DNA from: Geodermatophilus aquaeductus
GTDB taxonomy: Bacteria; Actinomycetota; Actinomycetes; Mycobacteriales; Geodermatophilaceae
Assembly: GCF_900182545.1 (NCBI RefSeq)
Contig: NZ_FXTJ01000010.1
Location: 62,001-126,000, forward strand
Length of the DNA stretch: 64,000 nt
Direction of reading: 5' to 3'
Both the position numbers and the translations under genes were made by a program. Each line of letters opens with the position of its first letter. Position 1 is the first letter of the stretch. Under the pieces are notes generated by a model, which saw nothing but the letters and a program-made list of their open reading frames with translations, was not told the origin of the DNA and ran no database searches. Below are positions 43,424 to 51,590 of the stretch, piece after piece.

Positions 43424-43504
43424 ATGCCCGCCGTACCCCGCACTCCCGCCGTCCCGGACGGGCTCCCCGCCCCGTCTCCCGGCTCCCGGGGAGCCGACGC
43501 GTGA
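43424..43504 (+). CDS. Possible 26-codon leader ORF coupled to glpX
   Basis: ATG at 43424 with GAGGTG eight bases upstream; the peptide is Pro/Ala-rich (MPAVPRTPAVPDGLPAPSPG...). Its TGA at 43502-43504 overlaps the glpX GTG (GTGA). No domain. The overlap suggests translational coupling; the same geometry occurs in front of ctaD. Confidence 0.35.
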   Translation: MPAVPRTPAVPDGLPAPSPGSRGADA

Positions 43505-44490
43505 GCGCGCCGGGCATGCCGCTGGACCCCGACCGCAACCTCGCCCTGGAACTCGTCCGCGCCACCGAGGCGGCGGCCATCTCCTCGGCCCGCTTCGTCG
43601 GCCGGGGGGACAAGAACCAGGTCGACGCCGCGGCCGTGGACGCGATGCGGCCGGTGCTGGGCACCGTCGGCATGTCCGGCGTCGTCGTCATCGGCGAGGG
43701 GGAGAAGGACGAGGCGCCGATGCTCTTCAACGGGGAGCGGGTCGGCGACGGGACGGGCCCGGAGGTCGACATCGCCGTCGACCCGGTGGACGGCACCACC
43801 GCCGCGGCCAAGGGACTGCCCGACGCGGTGGCGGTCGTGGGCCTGTCCGAGCGGGGCACCATGTTCGACCCGGGCCCCTGCGTCTACATGTGGAAGCTCG
43901 TGGTGCCGGGCGCCGCCGCCGGCGCCGTCGACCCCGACGCCCCGATCGCCGACGTCCTCGCGGTGGTGGCCCGCGCGCTCGGCCGGCGGCAGGAGGACCT
44001 GACCGTCGCCGTCCTCGACCGTCCCCGGCACGAGGACCTCGTCGCCGACATCCGCCGCGCCGGGGCGGCGGTCCGGTCGCTCCTCGACGGCGACGTCGCC
44101 GGCGCCATCGCCGTGGGCCAGCCGGACTCCGGCGTCGACCTGCTCGTCGGCGTGGGCGGCACCCCGGAGGGCGTCATCGCCGCCTGCGCGCTGCGGTGCA
44201 GCGACGGCGAGCTGTTCGGGCGGCTGCGCCCCCGCGACGACGCCGAGCGGGCCGCCGCGCTCGACTTCGGCCACGACCTCGACCGCGTCCTCACCACCAC
44301 CGACCTCGTGTCCGGCGACGACGTCTTCTTCGGCGCCACCGGCGTCACCACCGGCGCACTGCTGCGCGGCGTCCGCTTCCAGCACGACGCCGTGGTGACC
44401 CAGTCGCTGTCCATGCGCTCGCGGTCGGGGGCGATCCGCGTCATCGAGACCCGCCACGACCGCAGCCGCTCCAACCTGATCCGCCACTGA
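43501..44490 (+). CDS. glpX: Class II fructose-1,6-bisphosphatase
   Basis: 329 residues from a GTG. GlpX fold motifs: ALELVRATEAAAISSARFVGRGDKN spread over the first 50 residues, VVIGEGEKDEAPML (metal-binding Glu/Asp), VDIAVDPVDGTTAAAKG (the DPxDGTT metal and phosphate loop) and VGGTPEGVIAACALRC. It hydrolyses fructose-1,6-bisphosphate to fructose-6-phosphate in gluconeogenesis with a divalent metal. The GTG overlaps a short upstream ORF. glpD follows 44 bp later, as expected for growth on glycerol. Confidence 0.95.
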   Translation: MSAPGMPLDPDRNLALELVRATEAAAISSARFVGRGDKNQVDAAAVDAMRPVLGTVGMSGVVVIGEGEKDEAPMLFNGERVGDGTGPEVDIAVDPVDGTTAAAKGLPDAVAVVGLSERGTMFDPGPCVYMWKLVVPGAAAGAVDPDAPIADVLAVVARALGRRQEDLTVAVLDRPRHEDLVADIRRAGAAVRSLLDGDVAGAIAVGQPDSGVDLLVGVGGTPEGVIAACALRCSDGELFGRLRPRDDAERAAALDFGHDLDRVLTTTDLVSGDDVFFGATGVTTGALLRGVRFQHDAVVTQSLSMRSRSGAIRVIETRHDRSRSNLIRH

Positions 44491-44534
44491 CCCGCCGGCC
44501 CGACGTCGGGCGCCATCCGAGCAGAGGAGCGACC

Positions 44535-46247
44535 GTGACCATCTCCGAACGGCTCAGTCCCCGCAACCGCACCGCCGCCCTCGCCCGGCTGGCGGAGGAG
44601 GAGCTCGACGTCCTGGTCATCGGCGGCGGGGTCGTCGGTGCCGGCGCCGCGCTGGACGCGGTCACCCGGGGGCTGAAGGTGGGGCTGGTGGAGGCCCGGG
44701 ACTACGCCGCCGGCACCTCCAGCCGGTCGAGCAAGCTCTTCCACGGCGGGCTGCGCTACCTCGAGCAGTTCGACTTCCACCTGGTCTTCGAGGCGCTGCG
44801 GGAACGCCGCCTGGTGCTGGGCACCCTCTGCCCGCACCTGGCCCGGCCGGTCCCGTTCATCTACCCGCTGGAGAAGCGCATCGACCGCGCCTACGTCGGG
44901 CTGGGCATCGGCGTCTACGACGTCATGGGCGCCGGCCGCGGGGTGCCGGGTCACCTGCGGCACCTGGGCCGCCGGAAGACGGCGGAGTCCTTCCCCTCGG
45001 GCAAGCGCTCGGCGATCCGCGGGGCCATCCGGTTCTACGAGGGCCAGGTCGACGACGCGCGGCACACGATGATGCTGGCCAGGACCGCGGCCGCCTACGG
45101 CGCGCTGTGCGTGAACAGCGCGCGGGTCACCGAGTTCCTCCGGGAGGGCGACCGGATCGCCGGGGTCCGGGTGCGCGACCTCGAGGGCGGCGGCGAGTTC
45201 GCCGTCCGCGCGCAGCAGGTGGTCAACGCGGCCGGGGTCTGGACCGACGAGATCCAGGAGATGGTCGGCGGGCGGGGGCAGTTCCAGGTCCGCGCGTCCA
45301 AGGGCGTGCACCTGGTGGTCCCGCGGAACCGGATCAACAGCGCCACCGGCGTCATCACACGCACCGAGAAGAGCCTGCTGTTCATCATCCCGTGGGGCAG
45401 CCACTGGATCATCGGGACGACCGACACCGAGTGGCACCTGGACCTGGCGCACCCGGCGGCGAGCAGGGACGACATCGACTACCTGCTCGCCCACGCCAAC
45501 AGCCTGCTGGCCGACCCGCTCACCCGGGAGGACGTCGTCGGCGTCTACGCGGGGCTGCGGCCGCTGCTGTCGGGGGAGTCCGAGGCGACGAGCAAGCTGT
45601 CCCGCGAGCACGCCGTCGCCAGCCCCGTGCGCGGCCTGACCGTGATCGCCGGCGGCAAGTACACGACCTACCGGGTGATGGCCAAGGACGCCGTCGACTC
45701 CGCGGTGCACGGCATGGAGCGCACGGTGCCGCCGTCGATCACCGAGCGGATCCCGCTGGTCGGCGCGGAGGGCTACGTCGCCGCGCACAACGCCCGCCGG
45801 CTCACCGCCGAGCGCACGGGGCTCCCGCTGTCGACCGTGGAGCACCTGCTGGGCCGGTACGGGACCCTCAGCGGCGAGCTGTTCGAGCTGATGACCGACC
45901 AGCCCGACCTGCGCGAGCCGCTGGCCGGGGCTCCGGAGTACCTGCGGGCCGAGGCGTACTACGCGGTCAGCCACGAGGGGGCCCTGCACCTCGACGACGT
46001 CCTGTGCCGCCGCACCCGGATCTCCATCGAGGTGCCCGACCGCGGGGTCGCCGCGGCCGCCGAGGTCGCGGAGATCGTCGCGCCGCTGCTCGGCTGGGAC
46101 GCCGCGCACGTCGAGCGGGAGGTGTCGCACTACCGGCTGCGCGTGGAGGCCGAGCGGGAGTCCCAGGAGCAGCTCGACGACCGCACCGCCGACGCCGCGC
46201 GCCTGGGCGCGCCCGACGTGCGGGTGGGCACGACCAGCATGGCCTGA
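44535..46247 (+). CDS. glpD: Glycerol-3-phosphate dehydrogenase (FAD)
   Basis: 570 residues from the GTG at 44535 (GAGGAG upstream). N-terminal FAD fold DVLVIGGGVVGAGAALDAVTRG; SRSSKLFHGGLRYLEQFDF is the DAO-family flavin motif; IIPWGSHWIIGTTDTEW and YAGLRPLLSG follow; the C-terminal domain (~430-570) includes LLGRYGTLSGELFEL. It oxidises glycerol-3-phosphate to dihydroxyacetone phosphate at the membrane and feeds electrons to quinone. The pairing with glpX sends the product to gluconeogenesis. The Crp-like regulator begins 17 bp downstream. Confidence 0.95.
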   Translation: MTISERLSPRNRTAALARLAEEELDVLVIGGGVVGAGAALDAVTRGLKVGLVEARDYAAGTSSRSSKLFHGGLRYLEQFDFHLVFEALRERRLVLGTLCPHLARPVPFIYPLEKRIDRAYVGLGIGVYDVMGAGRGVPGHLRHLGRRKTAESFPSGKRSAIRGAIRFYEGQVDDARHTMMLARTAAAYGALCVNSARVTEFLREGDRIAGVRVRDLEGGGEFAVRAQQVVNAAGVWTDEIQEMVGGRGQFQVRASKGVHLVVPRNRINSATGVITRTEKSLLFIIPWGSHWIIGTTDTEWHLDLAHPAASRDDIDYLLAHANSLLADPLTREDVVGVYAGLRPLLSGESEATSKLSREHAVASPVRGLTVIAGGKYTTYRVMAKDAVDSAVHGMERTVPPSITERIPLVGAEGYVAAHNARRLTAERTGLPLSTVEHLLGRYGTLSGELFELMTDQPDLREPLAGAPEYLRAEAYYAVSHEGALHLDDVLCRRTRISIEVPDRGVAAAAEVAEIVAPLLGWDAAHVEREVSHYRLRVEAERESQEQLDDRTADAARLGAPDVRVGTTSMA

Positions 46248-46264
46248 CCGGCCCGCGGCCCCCG

Positions 46265-46978
46265 GTGTCCGGCGTGGACGACGGCGTCGCGGCCGCCCTC
46301 GCCGCGTCGGCCCTCGCGCGGCTGCGCCCGCCCGCGCTCCGGCGGCTGCTGGGGGGCGCGTGTCCCGTGCGGGTGCCGGCCGGCGCGGTGACCCACCGGG
46401 AGGGCGAGAGCGCCGAGTACCTCGAGCTGACCGTCGACGGCCTGGTGCGGGTGTTCGTCACCGCGCCCGACGGCCGCGGCATGACGGTGCGCTACGCCCG
46501 GCGCGGCGCACTCCTCGGCCTGGTGTCGCTGTACGCCGACGGCACCGGCATGCCGGCGGGCACCCAGGCCGTCGTCGACACGACCGTGCTGCGCCTGTCC
46601 CCGCCGGTCGTGCGGCGCGCGGCCGCCGAGGACGCCGCCGTGGCCGACGCGTTCCTGCACGAGCTGGCCGACCGGGTGCGCAGCTTCGTCCACGAGATCA
46701 GCGACAGCGCGTTCACCAGCGTGCGGCACCGGGTGGCCCGGCACCTGCTGGACCTCGCGTCGCAGGAGGCGCGGTCCGGCCCCGGGACCCGTCCGCCGCT
46801 CCGCGTCCCGGTCAGCCAGCGCGAGCTCGCCGAGGCCGTGGGCAGCGTGCGCGAGGTGGTCGTGCGGGTGCTGCGCGACCTGCGGGAGTCGGGGGTCGTG
46901 AGCACCCACCGCGACCACATCGAGATCCTCGACCCGGTCCGGCTCAGCGGGGAGCTGGGGTGGAACCGGAGTCGCTGA
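46265..46978 (+). CDS. Crp/Fnr-family transcription regulator
   Basis: 237 residues from the GTG at 46265 (a second GTG at 46274 is also possible). The cyclic-nucleotide-binding-like barrel runs ~30-125 (RVPAGAVTHREGESAEYLELTVDG), but the PRGxxGExxLL cAMP pocket is not recognisable, so a different ligand or none is likely. A helical dimer region is followed by a winged helix (VSQRELAEAVGSVREVVVRVL, RESGVV). There is no FNR-type Cys cluster. As the third gene after glpX and glpD it probably regulates glycerol metabolism or itself; this is contextual. Confidence 0.83.
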   Translation: MSGVDDGVAAALAASALARLRPPALRRLLGGACPVRVPAGAVTHREGESAEYLELTVDGLVRVFVTAPDGRGMTVRYARRGALLGLVSLYADGTGMPAGTQAVVDTTVLRLSPPVVRRAAAEDAAVADAFLHELADRVRSFVHEISDSAFTSVRHRVARHLLDLASQEARSGPGTRPPLRVPVSQRELAEAVGSVREVVVRVLRDLRESGVVSTHRDHIEILDPVRLSGELGWNRSR

Positions 46979-47009
46979 CGGACCGCGCCGCTGAGCCGAG
47001 ACTGCCCGC

Positions 47010-48434
47010 ATGACCGGGACGGTGGGTGCGGAGGACGTCAGGACGCGCACGGCGGCGGTGGACGGCTCGGCCGTCGCGGCGCTGCGCGCCTCCGTCGAGG
47101 GGCAGGTCCTCGGACCCGCGGACGACGGGTACGAGGAGCACCGCCGGGTCTGGAACGGCTCGATCGACCGGCGTCCGGCCGTCATCATCCGCTGTGCCGG
47201 CGTCGACGACGTCCGCACCGCCGTCCGCTTCGGCCGGGACACCGGGCTGACCGTCGCCGTCCGGGGCGGGGGCCACAGCTTCCCGGGGCTGTCGACGGTC
47301 GACGGCGGGCTGCTGGTCGACCTGCGGCCGATGGCCGGCGTGCGGGTCGATCCGGACGCCCGGGTCGCCGGCGTCCAGGCGGGGGCGCTGCTGGGGGAGG
47401 TGGACGCCGCGACGCAGGAGCACGGCCTGGTGGTGCCGTCCGGGATCGTGTCGCACACCGGCGTGGCCGGGCTGACCCTCGGCGGCGGGATCGGCTGGGT
47501 CATGCGCAGGTACGGCCTCACCGTCGACTCGCTGGAGTCGGCCGACCTGGTGACCGCCGAGGGCGAGGTCGTCCACGCGAGCGGGGACGAGAACGCCGAG
47601 CTGTTCTGGGGGCTGCGCGGAGGAGGCGGCAACTTCGGCGTGGTCACCGACTTCCGGTTCCGCCTGCACCCCCTGGGGCCGCAGGTGATGGCCGGCGCGA
47701 CGTTCTGGTCGATGGACGACGCCGAGCAGGTGCTGCGGTCCTACCGGGACTGGATCGACGGGTGCCCGGACGAGCTGATGACGATCGTCGTCCAGCGGCT
47801 CGCGCCGGCGTTGCCCGCCGTCCCGGCGGAGCTGGTCGGGCGGCCGGTCATCGCGGTCGCGGCCTGCTACGCCGGCGACGTCGATGACGGCGAGGCGGTG
47901 CTGCGGCCGATGCGCGGGGTCGGGACGCCGGTCCTCGACGTGTTCGCGCCCAAGCCGTTCCTGGCCCACCAGCGGATGTTCGACCCGTCGTTCCCGCACG
48001 GCTGCTCCTACTACGTCCGCTCCTGCGACGTCGCCGCGCTGACCGACGAGGTGATCGGCGTCGTGGTCGAGCACGGCCGGCGCATCACCTCGCCGATGAG
48101 CAGCATCGCGCTGTGGCAGATGGGCGAGGCCGTGGCCCGCGTCGCCGACGACGCGACGGCGTTCAGCGGCCGCTCCGCCGGGTTCACCTTCAACATCAAC
48201 GGCAACACCCCGACCGCGGACGGGTTCGCCGAGCAGCGGCAGTGGGCCCGCGACTACTGGACGGCCCTGGCGCCGTTCCACACCGGCGTCTACGTGAACT
48301 TCCTGATGGAGGAGGGCGGCGGCCGCGTCCGGCAGGCCTACGGCGAGGAGAAGTACCGGCGCCTCGCCGCGCTCAAGCGCGCGTACGACCCGGCCAACCT
48401 GTTCCGGCTGAACCAGAACGTCCCGCCGGGCTGA
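47010..48434 (+). CDS. BBE-like FAD-linked oxidase (copy 2 of 3)
   Basis: 474 residues from the ATG at 47010. The FAD domain has AVRGGGHSFPGLS (covalent-flavin His), SHTGVAGLTLGGGIGWVMRR and RGGGGNFGVVTDF; the berberine-bridge tail ends YDPANLFRLNQNV. It shares the HRRVWNGSIDRRP-like opening with the copy at 59622 (ARRVWNGDVDRRP) more than with the copy at 11910 (ARHVYNGMVDARP), so copies 2 and 3 look closest. No partner cysteine for a second flavin bond. Substrate unknown. Confidence 0.88.
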   Translation: MTGTVGAEDVRTRTAAVDGSAVAALRASVEGQVLGPADDGYEEHRRVWNGSIDRRPAVIIRCAGVDDVRTAVRFGRDTGLTVAVRGGGHSFPGLSTVDGGLLVDLRPMAGVRVDPDARVAGVQAGALLGEVDAATQEHGLVVPSGIVSHTGVAGLTLGGGIGWVMRRYGLTVDSLESADLVTAEGEVVHASGDENAELFWGLRGGGGNFGVVTDFRFRLHPLGPQVMAGATFWSMDDAEQVLRSYRDWIDGCPDELMTIVVQRLAPALPAVPAELVGRPVIAVAACYAGDVDDGEAVLRPMRGVGTPVLDVFAPKPFLAHQRMFDPSFPHGCSYYVRSCDVAALTDEVIGVVVEHGRRITSPMSSIALWQMGEAVARVADDATAFSGRSAGFTFNINGNTPTADGFAEQRQWARDYWTALAPFHTGVYVNFLMEEGGGRVRQAYGEEKYRRLAALKRAYDPANLFRLNQNVPPG

Positions 48435-48451
48435 GCGGGCCGCCGCTCAGC
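48430..48451. terminator. Bidirectional hairpin between convergent genes
   Basis: GCTGAGCGG, loop GCCG, CCGCTCAGC: a perfect 9-bp stem that spans the stop codons of the BBE-like oxidase (plus) and the RibD-like reductase (minus). It could end transcription from both sides. No T-run, as is usual in high-GC actinobacteria. Confidence 0.5.
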
Positions 48452-49013
48452 GCCGCACCTGGTAGCGCAGGTGCGTCACGCCCCGGCCCTCCAGCCGCCG
48501 GACGGGGACGAGCTCGACGCGGTCGGTGGGCTCCCCGAACAGGCGGCGCCCGTCGCCGAGCAGGACGGGCACCAGGTGGATCTCCAGCTCGTCGAGCTCA
48601 CCGGCCTGCAGCAGCGCGTGCGCCGCTCCCGCGCCGTGCACCATGACCGCGCGGTCGCCGGCCGCGGCCCGCGCCTCGGCCGCGCACGTGGCGACGTCGG
48701 TGACGAACCGCGTGCTGCCCGGAGGCACGTCGCCGTCGTCGACGGCGTGGGTCAGCACCAGGACCGGGACACCGTCGTGGTGGTCGCCGTTCCAGCGCCC
48801 GGCGAGCTCGAAGGTGCGCCGGCCGGAGATCACGGCGCCGGTCGCCAGGGCCTCGGAGTACACCTCCCCGTTGACGCCGGGGGACTCCCGGTCGTCGAGC
48901 CAGTCGAACAGCCGCCCGCCGCCGCGGCCGAGCTCCTGCCCGGTCCGGTCGTCGGGCCCGGCGATGTAGCCGTCGAGGGACATCGACATGTACAGGCGGA
49001 TGGGAGCGCTCAT
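48447..49013 (-). CDS. RibD-C-terminal/dihydrofolate reductase-like protein
   Basis: 188 residues, ATG at 49013 preceded by GGAGGTG. Fold markers: IRLYMSMSLDGYIAGPD at the N terminus, GAVISGRRTFELAGRWNG, VLVLTHAV, VMVHGAGAAHALLQAGELDE and LVPVLLGDGRRLFGE near the C terminus. This is the RibD_C/DHFR-like NAD(P)H reductase family common in actinobacteria; the physiological substrate is generally unknown. It follows the VOC gene by 26 bp and is likely cotranscribed with it. Confidence 0.85.
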   Translation of the reverse strand: MSAPIRLYMSMSLDGYIAGPDDRTGQELGRGGGRLFDWLDDRESPGVNGEVYSEALATGAVISGRRTFELAGRWNGDHHDGVPVLVLTHAVDDGDVPPGSTRFVTDVATCAAEARAAAGDRAVMVHGAGAAHALLQAGELDELEIHLVPVLLGDGRRLFGEPTDRVELVPVRRLEGRGVTHLRYQVRR

Positions 49014-49039
49014 CTCGTGCACCTCCGGGGCCGGGGGGA

Positions 49040-49456
49040 TCAGCCGGTGAGGTCGGCGGCGGTCATGCCGTCGGGGTGGCCGGGCGGCCACTGGACGAGC
49101 TCGATGCGGGTGCCGTCGGGGTCGGTGACCCACGCGGTCAGGAAGTCCGCCGAGCCGTCCGGGGACGTCGGCGGCTCGACGTCGACGCCCCGCGCGGGCA
49201 GCGCGGCGACGAGTTCGGACATCGACTCGACCGCGACGACGAGGTGGCTGAGGACCGTGCCGGGCCGGACGGCGGGGCCGGCCGGGTCGTGCACGAGCTC
49301 GAGGCTCACGAACGGGTCACCGGGCAGCCGGAGCATCGTCAGGTGCCCGATCCCGGTCCCGGGGACCTCGCCGGCCACCTCGTAGCCGAGCGCGGTGTAG
49401 AAGGCGAGCGAGCGCTCGAGGTCGGTCACGCGCAGGCCCACGTGCAGCGTCCTCAT
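49040..49456 (-). CDS. VOC/glyoxalase-fold protein
   Basis: 138 residues from the ATG at 49456 (GGGAGGACC upstream). Two beta-alpha-beta-beta-beta modules: MRTLHVGLRVTDLERSLAFYTALGYEV, then LSHLVVAVESMSELVAALPARGV and ending AWVTDPDGTRIELVQWPP. Candidate metal ligands are His5, His in LSHLV and Glu in RIELVQ, as in lactoylglutathione lyase-like proteins. Could be a glyoxalase, dioxygenase or drug-binding protein; not decided by sequence. Divergent from the DrrA-type gene, sharing the SoxR-like promoter region. Confidence 0.85.
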   Translation of the reverse strand: MRTLHVGLRVTDLERSLAFYTALGYEVAGEVPGTGIGHLTMLRLPGDPFVSLELVHDPAGPAVRPGTVLSHLVVAVESMSELVAALPARGVDVEPPTSPDGSADFLTAWVTDPDGTRIELVQWPPGHPDGMTAADLTG

Positions 49457-49531
49457 CGGTCCTCCCGGAGTCGCGCGGGGGTGGTCCTCCTGTGAGGGGG
49501 ACCGTCCCGGCGCCCGGGACTCATCGGGGGC

Positions 49532-49562
49532 TTGACCTCGAGTCGACTTGAGCCGCCAGCCT
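49532..49562 (+). promoter_or_regulatory. SoxR/MerR-type promoter of the DrrAB-like exporter
   Basis: TTGACC (-35, 49532-49537) and CAGCCT (-10, 49557-49562) are separated by 19 bp, the over-long spacing typical of MerR-family promoters. Inside lies a near-palindrome, CCTCGAGTCGACTTGAGC (49536-49553; 14 of 16 core positions symmetric), very close to the SoxR box CCTCAAGTTAACTTGAGG. No merR/soxR gene lies next to it. The start point would be about 105 bp before the exporter ATG. Confidence 0.55.
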
Positions 49563-49675
49563 GGGCCGTGACGAGGACCCGCCCCCGCAGAACTCGCTCG
49601 CGTCCGATGAGTCCTCGGCGGAGAGTCCGTCACAACCGGCAGAGACGTCCTGCTGCGCCCGAGGTGAGGAAGCCC

Positions 49676-50665
49676 ATGACCACACAGACACCACTCGCCA
49701 TCGAGGCGAGCGGGCTCGGGAAGTCCTTCGGCACGACACGTGCCGTCGACGGGGTCGACCTCGCCGTCCCGGCGGGGACGATCTACGGGGTGCTCGGTCC
49801 CAACGGGGCCGGCAAGACCACCACCATCCGCATGCTCGCCACGCTGATCCCCCCGGACGCGGGCAGCGCCCGGGTGCTGGGGCACGACGTCGTGCGCGAG
49901 GCCGACGCGGTCCGCGAGCTGGTCAGCCTGACCGGCCAGCTCGCCTCGGTCGACGAGGAGCTGACCGGCCGGGAGAACCTCGTGCTGCTCGGCCGCCTCC
50001 TCGGCTACTCCCGGGCCGCGGCCCGGACCCGTGCCGACGAGCTGCTCGACGCCTTCGACATCGCCGAGGCCGCCGGCCGGCTGGTCAAGCACTACTCGGG
50101 CGGCATGCGGCGGCGGCTGGACATCGCGGCGAGCATCGTCGTCACCCCGCGGCTGATGTTCCTCGACGAGCCGACGACCGGCCTGGACCCCCGCTCCCGC
50201 AACCAGGTCTGGGAGATCGTCCGGGCGCTGGTCGCCGAGGGGACGACGATCCTGCTCTGCACCCAGTACCTCGAGGAGGCCGACCAGCTCGCCGACGGCC
50301 TCGCCGTGATCGACCGCGGCCGGGTCATCGCCGAGGGCACCCCCGGCAACCTCAAGGCCTCGGTCGGCACTGGCTCGCTGCAGGTCCGGCTGCTCGACCC
50401 CGGGCGGCGCGACGAGGCCGCCGACCTGCTCGAGCGCGCGGTCGGCCCGGTGGTGCTCGAGCCCGACCCGGCGGCGCTGTCGGCCGTCGGCGCGGACGCC
50501 GAGCGGGCGGCGATCGCCGTCGCCGGGCTCGCCACCGCCGGCATCCCGCTGGCGCACTTCTCGCTGCAGCAGCCGAGCCTCGACGAGGTCTTCCTCGCCC
50601 TCACCGGCCACGCGGCCGACGAACCGTCCCCGACCGCCGACACCCTGCAGGAGCACGCGTCATGA
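49676..50665 (+). CDS. ABC exporter ATP-binding protein (DrrA type)
   Basis: 329 residues, ATG at 49676 with GAGGTGAGG upstream. Walker [13 protein letters not shown]-loop [18 protein letters not shown], signature [15 protein letters not shown], Walker [17 protein letters not shown] and switch His replaced by Gln in [15 protein letters not shown], as in DrrA-like proteins. The C-terminal ~100 residues form the DrrA regulatory extension ([18 protein letters not shown]). It powers export of a drug-like compound with the permease that overlaps it by 4 bases. Expression is probably controlled by the SoxR-like promoter. Confidence 0.92.
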   Translation: MTTQTPLAIEASGLGKSFGTTRAVDGVDLAVPAGTIYGVLGPNGAGKTTTIRMLATLIPPDAGSARVLGHDVVREADAVRELVSLTGQLASVDEELTGRENLVLLGRLLGYSRAAARTRADELLDAFDIAEAAGRLVKHYSGGMRRRLDIAASIVVTPRLMFLDEPTTGLDPRSRNQVWEIVRALVAEGTTILLCTQYLEEADQLADGLAVIDRGRVIAEGTPGNLKASVGTGSLQVRLLDPGRRDEAADLLERAVGPVVLEPDPAALSAVGADAERAAIAVAGLATAGIPLAHFSLQQPSLDEVFLALTGHAADEPSPTADTLQEHAS

Positions 50666-51498
50666 CCGCCACCACCCGGACGACCGGCTCCGCCGACACC
50701 GCGGCGGTGCGCCGGGCCATCTCCTCCACGCCGCGGCCGCCCCGGCCCGGCCGGCTCTCGGCCGCGCTGGTCTTCGGCTGGCGCGGCATGCTCAAGGTCA
50801 AGCACGTGCCCGAGCAGCTGCTCGACGTCACGGTCACGCCGGTGATGTTCCTGCTGCTGTTCACCTACCTCTTCGGCGGCGCCATCGCCGGGTCCACCAG
50901 CGCCTACCTGGACTACACGCTGCCGGGGCTGCTGGTCATGTCGGTGCTGTTCACGACCGTCTACTCCGGGATCTCGCTGAACACCGACCTGACGAAGGGC
51001 GTCGTCGACCGCTTCCGCTCGCTGCCGATCTGGCGGCCGGCGCCGCTGCTGGGCTCGCTGCTCGGCGACAGCGTGCGCTACGTGATCGCCGGCACCGTGA
51101 TCATCGTGGTCGGGGTCGCGCTGGGCTTCCGGCCCGACGGCGGGTTCACCGGGGCGGTGGCGGCGCTGGCGCTGGTCGTCGTCTTCTCGTTCGGGCTGTC
51201 GTGGGTCTTCTCGGTCCTCGGCCTGCTCCTGCGCTCCCCGAACGCGGTGATGAACGCCGGGTTCATGGCGATCTTCCCGCTGACCTTCCTGTCCAACGTC
51301 TTCGTCGACCCCACCACGCTGCCGGGCCCGCTCGAGGCCTTCGTCGACGTCAACCCCATCTCGGTCCTGGCCACCGCGTCGCGGTCGCTGATGGCCGGGG
51401 AGCCCGACGTCGTGGCGGTCGTCGTCTCCCTCGCGGTGGCGGCGGGGCTGGCGGCGGTGTTCCTCCCGCTGACGACGCGGCTGTACCGGAGCCGCTGA
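50662..51498 (+). CDS. ABC-2 type exporter permease (DrrB type)
   Basis: 278 residues; ATG overlaps the ATPase stop (ATGA). Six hydrophobic helices follow a polar N terminus: [88 protein letters not shown] and [32 protein letters not shown] is the ABC-2 coupling motif. Together with the ATPase it resembles daunorubicin-resistance exporters; the real substrate might be a redox-cycling or toxic metabolite, given the promoter. Confidence 0.92.
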   Translation: MTATTRTTGSADTAAVRRAISSTPRPPRPGRLSAALVFGWRGMLKVKHVPEQLLDVTVTPVMFLLLFTYLFGGAIAGSTSAYLDYTLPGLLVMSVLFTTVYSGISLNTDLTKGVVDRFRSLPIWRPAPLLGSLLGDSVRYVIAGTVIIVVGVALGFRPDGGFTGAVAALALVVVFSFGLSWVFSVLGLLLRSPNAVMNAGFMAIFPLTFLSNVFVDPTTLPGPLEAFVDVNPISVLATASRSLMAGEPDVVAVVVSLAVAAGLAAVFLPLTTRLYRSR

Positions 51499-51547
51499 GC
51501 GGTCCTGCGGTGGCGCCGCCGGGTCGCCGGGTGTGCGATCGGGCTCG

Positions 51548-51576
51548 CAGGTCCACCACGCGCAGGTCCACCACGC
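51548..51576 (+). repeat. Two tandem copies of CAGGTCCACCACGC
   Basis: Identical 14-mers at 51548-51561 and 51563-51576, one base apart, just upstream of the gamma-glutamyltransferase ribosome binding site. Could be a small operator repeat or chance duplication. Confidence 0.4.
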
Positions 51577-51590
51577 CCAGGGGAGGCGGC

